From the NCBI GenBank assembly GCA_010093605.1, contig MU004198.1, positions 998,456 to 1,062,455 of the forward strand: DNA of 64,000 bases, written 5' to 3'. Under the pieces are notes generated by a model. The model was not told where the DNA came from. It saw only the letters and a list, made by a program, of their open reading frames with translations, and did no database searches. This document shows, in pieces, positions 1 through 9,054 of the stretch. Positions within the stretch are counted from its first letter, which is position 1. Each line of letters starts with the position of its first letter. The position numbers and the translations under genes are program-made. Origin of the DNA: Lophium mytilinum. Its lineage: Eukaryota; Ascomycota; Dothideomycetes; Mytilinidiales; Mytilinidiaceae.

Positions 1-74
1 GTTCCTGCTCAAATCGCATTCTTTATACACCACTTATACAAAACCACCTTGACATATACTTTCGCAGGTCGAAA

Positions 75-2896
75 ATGTCTTCCAGGTTCAGCAAGCGCCT
101 CTCCACGTCGACCGTGGGCTCCAAGTCCACAACTGACTCTAAGTCACCCAAGTCACCACGCAGTCCACGAGAGGGTCGTTCCACCGGATCTTCCACACCA
201 AAGCCACATCCGACCTTCCTGAAGCGCATGAGTGGTTTCCTTCCATCGATGCCAGCTTTCTTCAAGACTGCACGTCGGCCAAGATCAGCCCCTGAGCTCA
301 GAAGACGCCCTGTTCTGGAGCTAACATCCCCGACGGAGGCCAGCAACATTCTATCCTACCACCCGGGAAGCGCGACAGTTCCCGTACTCTCTTCCAGGGC
401 TGTGCAGCGAAGAGACGGATACTATTACTTCCCTGAGTACAAACCCAACACATCGCAATCCCTCTTTTCGGACCCGTGCCCAACCTTCGAGAAGCTAACG
501 CATAGTCGCCCATCAAGCAAAGGGCCGTCGGAAGCCAATCGTGATCATTCCCGCGGGTCCAGTCCAACCGAGGGTTACGCACGCGGCCCGAATCTAACTA
601 TCCCACGACTACTCACCCCCGTCCGAGAAAGACACACACCACCCTCCGCCGATCCCCATACTCCCACCCGCCCCGGCCACCCTCCCAGTACCCCCAGAAC
701 CCTTAGATACAATCCCACCACCCGCCTCCTAACCGGCCGTCCACCTTCACGCGGCAAACGCATCCCCTCCCCTCCCTCTTCCCCCAATAAGACCCCCAGA
801 CCACCACTCCACCACATCCATGGCCTCCCCCACGCTTCCCAACACCCCTACATCCGCCACCGCGACCTCCCTTACTACCAATCCCAGCCCCATCAACAAC
901 GCCCGGTAACCGCGAACCCCCCGGGATGGAGCGAAACAGTCTACTACCCCCCGTACCACTCGATCCCACCGCCTCCACGCCCCACGAATCCCGTACTCCG
1001 GACCCCACTCAGCGGAAACCGCACGCACGTCGCGTTCGAAGAGCGGACTTTCGGCACGCTCGGAAATCTGGTCGAAGAGAGCGACTCCAGCACGACGGCG
1101 TCGTCGACGTCTACGGCGCGGGCGGGGGGTTTACGGTTGGAGCTGCGAGGGGGAGGAGCGGCGGGGGGGTTCCAGTGGCCGGTGGGGAAGATGCCGACGA
1201 TGAGGGGGGGCGGGGGAGGGGGAAATGTGAGGATTCCCGGGAGTTTGTGGTGGATGGCGGGAGGGAGGGGGAGGGCGGGGACGGGGGAGGGGTGGAGGGC
1301 GCAGAAGGAGAAGGGAATGCCGTGGTTGTTTCTTGGGGGGATTTTGGAGAGGAAGGGAAAAGGGGGAAAGGGGTTGGCGATGGCAGGGAATGAAGGGAAA
1401 AGGGTGGAGGAGGAAATCGTGCTGTTGAAGGAGGGAGGGGCTGCTGCTGGAGATGGAGAGGTTGTGGATGAGCTTGCTCTTGGACTTAATTATGCTCGGC
1501 CTGTGGATACTCCGGTTCCAGGCCCTGGTAACAGCAATGTCGATAAGACTCCGTCGCCGCCAAGGAGTCTTGCTGCTGGATCTGCCGCTAATATGGCGGC
1601 TGCTGGATCGCCACCGAGGAGCAACGCTGGTGTAAATCCCTCGCTACCGAGAAGTGAGGCGGCTGAGAACACATCTCCACCGAAAAGCAATGCCGGTGTA
1701 AATCCGTCACCACCGAGAAGTAAGGCAGCTGAGAATGCAACTCCACCGAGGAGCAACGTCGGCGTAAACTCCTCACCGCCTAGGAGTAATGCAGGTGGAG
1801 CAGCAAATCCTTCGCCACCTAGAAGCGATGCGAGGGCGAATACTCCACCACCCAGGAGCAATGCCTCTGAAGTTGCCGCTAATAAAGCAGGTGTAAATTT
1901 CTCGTCACCAAGAAGTACTGCGGCAGCGAATCCCTCGCCTCCTAGGAGTAATGCAGGTGGAGTAGCGAATGCCTCACCATCGAGATGTAGTGCGCATGCG
2001 AATGCTACACCACCTAGGAGCATTGCTTCTGGAGTTGCTGGTAAGAAGGCAACTCCGACTGGCTCACCTGCGAGAAGTAATGCTGCTCCAAATCCTTCCC
2101 CATCGAGAAGTAATGTAGCTTCCAACCACTCGCCACCTAGGAGTAATACAGCGGTAAATCCCTCCCCACCAAGAAGTAACGCACCTGCCGATACACCACC
2201 TCCTAGAAGCACTGCCGGAGCTGAAAACACCTCTCCACCCAGAAGCAACGCACCCGCACACCCCTCACCACCTCGAAGCACCACTACTGCGAAGCTCTCT
2301 CCACCACGAAGCGAAGCCTCTGGAGTCGCTCGTTCGATCGCCGCGCCCGCAGATCTACACACACCAGCAGCTGAGAACGCGACGTCCCAAAAAGCCGCTT
2401 CGGACGCAAGCAGCTTGACGCCCTCGGACAGCATCTCCAACGTCGGTACCAAGCCGCACGGGAGCGCTGTGGGAGGGTCTAACGCAACTAACGCCGATGC
2501 GCGCTCGAAAGTCTCTGCTACAACGGAGACGAAGGCCCAATTCGGGGGGCTGGCGACCGCTGCAGAAGCTGGCTCTAATGCAGGAGCTGGTTCTGCTGCG
2601 GGGAGCATGAAGTCCCCAAGTGGTGCTCCAGGTGCGGTGAATGGTGAAGCGACAGGTAGTGGTAGTAAAGCGGGAAGCGCCACGGCGAAGAGTAGGGCGT
2701 CTAATGCGGGGGTGGCGGTTACACCGGCAGGTGAGTCCGCTCTAGAGAGCTGTGATAAAGTTGCTGACCATGGTAGATAAAGCTTCAGGCTGAGATTTCG
2801 AGACCAGACACTGAATGGGGTTCGTCGAGTGGTACTAACGTGGGTAGCGGAACGTCGAGTGGGGCGACTAGGTATACGATTACCGGATTTTTGTGA
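75..2896 (+). CDS. Low-complexity S/T-P-P-R repeat protein (hypothetical)
   Basis: I do not recognise a family. The uninterrupted frame runs from the ATG at 75 to a TAA at 2780 (901 codons). The N-terminal 60 residues are Ser/Lys/Arg-rich, followed by a Pro-rich stretch (about 190-330), a Gly-rich stretch (about 350-450) and a repeat region (about 490-760). That region carries roughly 25 copies of an [S/T]-P-P-R-S core spaced about 10-16 residues apart, mostly followed by N-A. No membrane segment or enzyme motif is visible, so it is probably a disordered protein. A canonical donor (gtgagt) at 2731, a branch-like gctgac at 2763 and an AG at 2807 would replace the last residues with a 29-residue tail ending in TITGFL and a stop at 2894-2896. 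I prefer this model, but it is not proven. The DNA changes from C-rich (600-1010) to G-rich (1110-1480) inside the gene. Confidence 0.6.
1540..2330 (+). repeat. Degenerate in-frame repeats encoding S/T-P-P-R-S units
   Basis: The DNA repeats variants of a core reading ccaccgagaagtaa or cctaggagtaatgc, with unit lengths that are multiples of three but not constant. The encoded cores are SPPRS, TPPRS, SPPKS, SPSRS and similar. Because the repeats use restricted codons, the opposite strand is also open for about 1.5 kb. I treat that as a by-product. Confidence 0.8.
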
Positions 2897-3095
2897 GATT
2901 AGTAGATGAGCCGAAGTTTGGTAACTCGGGTGAATGTAGAGTTCAAAAGTCAGCAGTAGATGACGTAGACGGATAGAGTTTACGGCAATTTCCAATCATA
3001 CAGCGAGCGAGTAATCTTCTCTTGTTTCAACAAAGTACAAGGGAGGGAGCAACAACACCAACTGGCTTTCATTCACTTTTATTTCGGCCGGGTAT

Positions 3096-4702
3096 CTACA
3101 CACTGATAGTCTTGAACACCCTAGAAGCCAGTTAGCCAAACCCAATCAATAGATAGACCAGAATTTCACAAAACTTACCCAAACCCACTTCCTCCTGTCG
3201 CCATTACCATTCCCGGTATTTGTGGATGCCAATGCGCCTCTTTTACCTGATCCATGTAATGCACGAACAACAGCTGTGGCGGAACATCCTGTACCCCGGC
3301 CGTATCCCTGCTCTCCTCGTCGTCCAACTCAACCGCGAGATCCCATAGCGTGAGCGTGTTGTCGCCCGCGCATACAAGCACAATACTATCGTCGGTTGGA
3401 TGCCACTCGACGCTCGTAATCTGCTCTTTGTGGAAGTTGAACGAAGCCACGGGGGTCGGGCGCGCAGGGGCAGCGGATTTGCTGCTTGGTTTCCAGGATC
3501 GCAGGTCCCAAACAGCCCACTGCCCGTCGTCTGCCCCTGAGGCGAGGAGATGACTAGTCTGATGCGACCATGATAGCACGTTGACGTCTGTGGTCGAGAC
3601 CTGCATGCTGACAGCCGGCTTGCGACTCTTTGACCGCGCATCCCATATCCTGACGGTGCCATCGTTGCCGGCGGACGCGAAGACGTGATTCTCGGAAGGT
3701 GACCACTGTAGCTCTTCTACTGTGCCACTGTGGCCAGTGAACGGGTTCGTGTCGGTGACGAAGCCGCCCCCTTGTGTTCGTGTTGTCGTGAATATTTTGC
3801 CGTCGACGTCGCCGGTGATGAGCTTGCCTTCTGGTATCTTGGGCGACCAATCTACAGCGTACCCTTCTACCTTCTTATGTGCTGTTATTGTGTGGGCAGG
3901 CTTATTTTGCGCAGGGGTGATGAATGCGCCAGGGGTGTCGAAGGCGGAGAGGTGTGGTGTTATGTCGTGGATCAGCACTTGTCCGGACTCTGTCATTGAC
4001 GCTGTTAGAGTTGTAGGAGGGGCAGCGGAGGTTGCTTGGGGTGATTGATGCGACCGGATGCGATTGGTGCAGGTGTTGAGTGGGATTGCTTTTGTCTCGA
4101 GGATTGGGTCGGAAGAGTCGTCGTCGGAATCGTCGTCTGAATCGTCCTCTTGCTCGCGCTCCATACGGCTCAGACTGCTCAACTTCATTACCATGAGCTG
4201 GTTCTCCTTATCCCGCCCTGACGCGGCTTGTGTTCCAGCAACAGCATAGACAGTAGCTGGGTATGACTTGCGGTCGGAGCCCAGCTGGTCGCCCACAATA
4301 TCGCATGAGAGGCATGGCCAGGGAGACTCAAGCGCGTGTAGCATTTCGTAGGCGGAGAAGTCGGGTGCAAGTGTTTCGCCAGCTGATAGCTTGTTGCGGC
4401 CGGGCATAAAGGTTCCTTGGTCAACTTCCATGGCATCTAGAGAGTACCGAATTAGCTACTGTAGATTATGATCAGTCGGGCGGGGAGTCTCACTAACCTT
4501 CGCGCTCATCTGCCTCCCGCTCTTCATCCGGCCGGCCGTCTACGCCAGCCTCGAATATCTCGTCCTCATCCTCGCTCTCGAACTCATCCTCGAACTCATC
4601 CTCAAATTCGCCAACGTCGTCTTGGTCGTATTTGACGGGCCGGTCGCCGGATTTTAGTGTTTCAGTCTCATTCTCTGAGGCCTCGGCGCGTCGTTTGCTC
4701 AT
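3096..4702 (-). CDS. RRB1: Rrb1/GRWD1-like WD40 ribosome-assembly chaperone
   Basis: Nuclear/nucleolar WD40 protein. Family members bind ribosomal protein L3 and are needed for 60S subunit assembly. Three exons join cleanly: 4702-4498, 4436-3179 and 3120-3096, with introns of 61 and 58 nt. This gives 495 residues, close to the family norm. Exon 1 encodes the acidic N-terminus (Glu/Asp runs), exon 2 the conserved pre-WD segment and the WD repeats (for example a GNDGTVRIWD blade). The last short exon restores the conserved C-terminal ending GFGVFKTISV, which confirms the model. A second acidic stretch of Asp/Ser lies near residue 170. The start lies 456 bp from the divergent Tem1 start, so a shared promoter region is likely. 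Confidence 0.93.
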
Positions 4703-5158
4703 TCTTCCTTGGATTCCTGCTCTTTCTAGGGTGAGGTTGTGTGGGATGGAATTGCAGATCGGTGGTGGGGAAATTATATTTCGACGAGGGAAACTTTTTG
4801 CTGGTGACGAAGTGTCACGTGCCCGATCTCGCACCGCTGTTCCGCCCCTCGATCCCTTGGCTCGAGTCTCTCGCTGCCCAAAGCATCCAAATATCAACAC
4901 CAGGGTATAATTCATCGGTTGCGCATTGCTTTCCTCCTACACGCGCCCTCTTCCCCGTCGCGCGCAGGACTATGCTCTGCGGCCTTCTCAACACGACCTG
5001 CAGGTCTTGACGCGTCTGTTACTCTGTCATCGTCACCGAGCGAGGGAGGCTTCAGCGGCTACACCACTCACCCCCGATCCCACCGCCTTCTCCCCTCTAG
5101 CGCATTCTCTCTACAACACCCTTAATCCTCCATTGCTCTAAGCGATACCGCTATCGCT

Positions 5159-6343
5159 ATGGAGACCCACGGCGACCCAATGGTCACGGAGCCACAAGGC
5201 GACACGGCGATGGAAGGCCAGGAGCCAACCGTCGGCCAGAAACACACCTTCATGGGAAATCAAGCCGACCAGACTATGGTCGGAGATGACACCACAATCA
5301 CCGCGTCGACCGTGCAGGAACTGCCTCAGGTGCACAATAACGGCTTCAGTACCAGCCAGCAGAGCGACTACCGCCCGCAAACCTCATACTCAGACACTGG
5401 CTTCTCCCGTCCTGGCCTTCACGGCTCGCACTCAGAGGAGGCCCAGCCGCACAAACCTGCCTTTTACCCACAATCGGACGCAGACACTCCGCCGCGATAT
5501 GGCTACAATAACGGCCAGCAGATGGGACAATCCATCTCGCGTCCAGGCTCGGGGTTAGCCCAGCCTAGGTACCCAATCTCAGAGGGCGGAAGCCGGTCCG
5601 TGACATATCAAGAGCAAAACCAGCGGACATCTTCACAACCACAATCTGAAGCCGCGACCAAGAACACCAGCGTTGTCATAAAAGTGGGCATGGTCGGGGA
5701 CGCGCAAATTGGGAAGACTAGTCTGATGGTCAAATACGTCGAGGGCAGCTGGGATGAGGATTATATTCAGACGCTGGGTGTCAACTTTATGGAGAAGACC
5801 ATCTCGATCCGGAACACGGAAATCACGTTTTCCATCTGGGATTTGGGCGGCCAGCGCGAGTTCGTCAACATGCTTCCGCTGGTGTGCAATGACGCCGTTG
5901 CTATCTTGTTCATGTTCGACTTGACGAGGAAGAGCACCCTCAATTCTATCAAGGAGTGGTATAGGCAGGGCAGGGGCTTCAACAAGACTGCTATTCCTTT
6001 CCTAGTGGGAACTAAGTACGACCACTTTGTGAATTTCCCGCGGGAAGAGCAAGAGGAAATCTCTAATCAGGTATTTTGACCTGCTCTAAACTACTGGTAT
6101 TTTGCTAATGAATCCAGGCGAAACGCTTTGCTAAGGCAATGAAGGCCAGCCTGATCTTCAGCAGCACGAGTCACAGCATCAACGTCCAGAAGGTAAGACA
6201 CGGGGCTTCACTTGAATTTATCTCCGTTACTAATATGAATCCAGATCTTCAAGATCGTGCTATCAAAGGCATTCGATCTCCGATGCACGATTCCAGAGAT
6301 AGAGCACATAGGAGAACCACTCCTGCTCTACCAGTCTGTCTAG
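5159..6343 (+). CDS. TEM1: Tem1/Spg1-type septation-initiation small GTPase
   Basis: Ras-superfamily GTPase at the head of the mitotic-exit/septation-initiation network at the spindle pole body. Exons 5159-6070, 6118-6192 and 6245-6343 (introns 47 and 52 nt) give 361 residues. The GTPase fold starts near residue 175. Visible motifs are G1 GDAQIGKTS, the family-specific G3 WDLGGQ and G4 TKYD; the protein ends LLLYQSV. About 170 residues of Gln/Ser/Pro-rich, probably disordered sequence precede the GTPase, whereas yeast Tem1 and Spg1 are only about 200-245 residues long in total. The start is the first ATG of the frame. Later in-frame starts are possible but would not remove most of the extension. 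Confidence 0.93.
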
Positions 6344-7122
6344 AAGCGAAAAGTCTGTGAATCAAGCTGATGTATCAAAGGAATCTGGATGATGGCGTGA
6401 CGACTGAACGAGGACTCGCAAGCTACCGCAGCCGAAAAGGACGCTGGCACGTGGGAACGCGAGCATGAATGTAGTCTGCATGACTTGGGCGACTGGAGCA
6501 TTACAATGATGGATCTCATTATCCTTGGGGGCTTTCTGCAAAGGAAAATCGGAGTTGAGATGACTTGGATTCATGGGCTGGGGTGCGGTTTGTATCCTAG
6601 TAATGATTCTAGCTTGATTGAGTGCTGGAAAGCACTCATCGTTCTGTATTAAGAGAAATCCAGGAGATTTTAGTGCTGAACGATTCTCAAAGAGCTTCAA
6701 GCGGGAAGCTCCCTCGTGTACAATTGCATTTCGGTAACGCTGCTGTTGTGGTGATTCCATGTGTTGGCCGGCAAGGCCGTCTGAGGGCGCTTGAAAAATG
6801 TACAGATTCTTTAGAGTACTGACCTTCCGCCTAAGAGATCGGTCATCTGCCATTTACAGAGATAGTAATGCACAGTAATTTTTAGAAAATTACAAGGTCG
6901 TGAGCCCCTCTTCAATTGAGGTTGCTGCCCAGGAGGCAAGTTTACCCGACCCGGTCGCTCGACGTCAACCTCAAGAAAATTCCAGACAACGACATCACCT
7001 CCCAATCTCACAACCCCCAAATGGACCTTGAACGTATATTGTTAAACGAACAATCCAAAGCCTAAACACAGACCTAAATATCTCGCCAATTCCTACATCA
7101 AACCGCACTACCAACAACAACC
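6344..7122. other. Intergenic, Tem1 to Csl4
   Basis: Contains the Tem1 3' untranslated region and the Csl4 promoter. A 163-codon frame on the minus strand (6362-6853) has no recognisable domain and atypical composition. I see no supported gene here. Confidence 0.5.
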
Positions 7123-7785
7123 ATGTCCGCTTCCCCCCTCGTCGACTTCGCCCTGCCAGGCCAACCCCTCGGCCCAACCTCAAAATACGCACCCGGCCCC
7201 GGCACCCACATCTACGAGTCCGTAATCCACGCCTCGATCTCCGGCCCAGTCGTCTCTACCCATGTTCCACCCACATCCACAAACACAAACAAATCCTCAA
7301 AGCCACTACCAACCCTCTCCATAACCCGCAACCCACCCCCCACCTCCTCCTCCTTCCTCCGCGGCGGTGCCTCCGTCCTCCCCGAAGTCGACAGCATAGT
7401 CCTCTGCCGCATCACACGCCTCGGCGCGCGCTTCGCCTCCGCGGAAATCCTAGTCGTGGGCGAGCTGGTCTGCCGAGAGCCGTTCTCGGGGATGATCCGG
7501 CGGGAGGACGTGCGGGCGACGGAGAAAGATAGGGTCGTGATACGGGAGATGTTCAGGGTTGGTGATGTAGTGCGCGGGGTTGTTTTGAGCCTGGGGGATC
7601 AGAGTAATTACTATATCAGCACGGCGAAGAATGAGTACGGGGTGGTGATGGCGTGGGCGCATGTAGAGGCGGGAGAGGGGGCGGGGGGTGCGGCGAAGAG
7701 GGCGATGTATCCGGTTAGTTGGAAGGAGGTGAGGGATCCGGTCACGGGGGTGGTGGAGGGGAGGAAGGTTGCAAAACCGTTTTGA
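7123..7785 (+). CDS. CSL4: Exosome cap subunit Csl4 (S1 domain)
   Basis: Structural subunit of the RNA exosome cap, acting in nucleus and cytoplasm in 3'-5' RNA decay and processing. The single exon encodes 220 residues. The N-terminus (PGQPLGP then PGPGTHIYESVIHASISG) matches the Csl4 N-terminal domain, followed by an S1-like barrel from about residue 85 (VDSIVLCRITRLG, then FRVGDVVRGVVLSLGD and YYISTAKNEYGVV). The C-terminus ends in GRKVAKPF. The region upstream is short and AT-rich. The first half of the coding sequence is extremely C-rich and the second half extremely G-rich, with the change near 7441. Confidence 0.92.
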   Translation: MSASPLVDFALPGQPLGPTSKYAPGPGTHIYESVIHASISGPVVSTHVPPTSTNTNKSSKPLPTLSITRNPPPTSSSFLRGGASVLPEVDSIVLCRITRLGARFASAEILVVGELVCREPFSGMIRREDVRATEKDRVVIREMFRVGDVVRGVVLSLGDQSNYYISTAKNEYGVVMAWAHVEAGEGAGGAAKRAMYPVSWKEVRDPVTGVVEGRKVAKPF

Positions 7786-8076
7786 GGAGGCGGTATGAAT
7801 GGTAAGTTGCGTATATGCATAGTTGGAGGCTTGGGGTGGTCATGGATTTCAGGATTATTGAGGTAAGTGGAGTGGGACGTTTTGGGCGTGACTGACTAAC
7901 TCATTGTGCAGTTGGCGCATGATACAAGCGGAGGTTCATTTACACAGATGTTTAAGATACCCATTTCACTCCCAAAAACGCTCAAGGTCCAGGTCTCTCT
8001 TCATTAGACCCGACATTTCCCATTCCTTCAAACACCAAACTCCAAGCGAGACCAGTCCCTAAAACCACCAAAACTG

Positions 8077-8510
8077 CTACTTCGGAAGATTTAATCCCCT
8101 CAAATAGGCTTCCATTTCATGCTGCCGAACATCCGAAGGTGTCGCCGATATGCCGAGTGCGAGTCGCTCATTGACTTCCGGGTCGCTATGTAGGAAAGTG
8201 AGCAATGTAGATGATTTGGTCGCCTTTCCGCGGTTCCTAGAGCTTGTCAGCATATTTTCTTTTCGGAAGGGTTGAAGTTCGTACGCTGGGCCACTGGGCT
8301 CTGGGGCTCTTGATCTGGATTCCGAGGACGGCATTGTAGGCAAGCAGCAGACGCAATTGCTCGGTAGGCGTGGAAAGATAGCGGCGAAAAACAGTTAATG
8401 ACTTCGAAATCTGCAAGAGGTGGGATCAAAAAACTAATAACCTGGTGGGCTTCAGTATGCAGAAGTTGAGTGTTCGAGTTGTCGCTCGCTTTTGATGAGG
8501 TATTGGACAT
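8077..8510 (-). CDS. Possible small hypothetical protein (uncertain exon structure)
   Basis: On the minus strand an ATG at 8510 opens 23 codons that end at a consensus-like donor (CAG, then gttatt). Further on, a frame with ATG at 8334 runs to a stop at 8077 and encodes 85 residues rich in Ser, Arg and Glu, ending YLRGLNLPK. I could not find an acceptor that joins the two in phase, so this may be one gene with a missed intron, two unrelated frames, or no gene. No family recognised. Confidence 0.3.
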
Positions 8511-9054
8511 GGCCTTGCATCCATGGTCCTCTTTTATCCATATGAATCACGCATCTTGGAGTCTCCTAGTGACCCAGATTACGCAGGCACGAGATCTGAG
8601 ATGTATACCCTTACCGTTTGTTTCCTGCGCAGTCCGGTAATGGTTCGCGATGCCTTCATGCGCAGCTGCGAGTTCTTGGCTGATTGGCTGACGTGTCGAG
8701 CCAATCATATGGCCCAATGCTGAGTGTGGCTGTGCGCGGCGACCGTCGTGCGCGGATGCGAACCGAGCTGACCTCCCTCTCTCTTCAGGCAGACATCTCC
8801 AACAATCCACCTCCCTCCTACTACAGCGACTTCAATCTATCTCTGAACGAAATTCTACGAATCGCCGGAATCTAGTGTCGTTACATTATCAGTTATTGAA
8901 CAGCTGACGGCTTTCACTTGTATTGAGTGTGGCAAGGCTGAAGCACCATCGTCCTGTTCAGTTCGAGCCCCGATACCGAGCCGCGGATTAGAGAAACCTT
9001 GCTACACACTTGCGATTATTTTGAAGTCAGATACGCCAACTCAACGTTTCAAAG
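8511..9054. other. Intergenic upstream of the C2H2 gene
   Basis: Probable promoter of the C2H2 gene, perhaps shared with the minus-strand frame below 8510. Short frames occur on both strands but none has supporting features. Confidence 0.4.

Noticed and set aside
1490-2995. 501-codon open frame antisense to gene 1, with LLLGGE repeats
   Set aside because: It mirrors the sense repeat units, whose restricted codons keep the opposite strand open. It lacks a natural sequence, and the sense frame has better composition and splice signals.
6362-6853. 163-codon minus-strand frame between Tem1 and Csl4
   Set aside because: No domain, irregular composition, and it lies in the 3' flank of Tem1.
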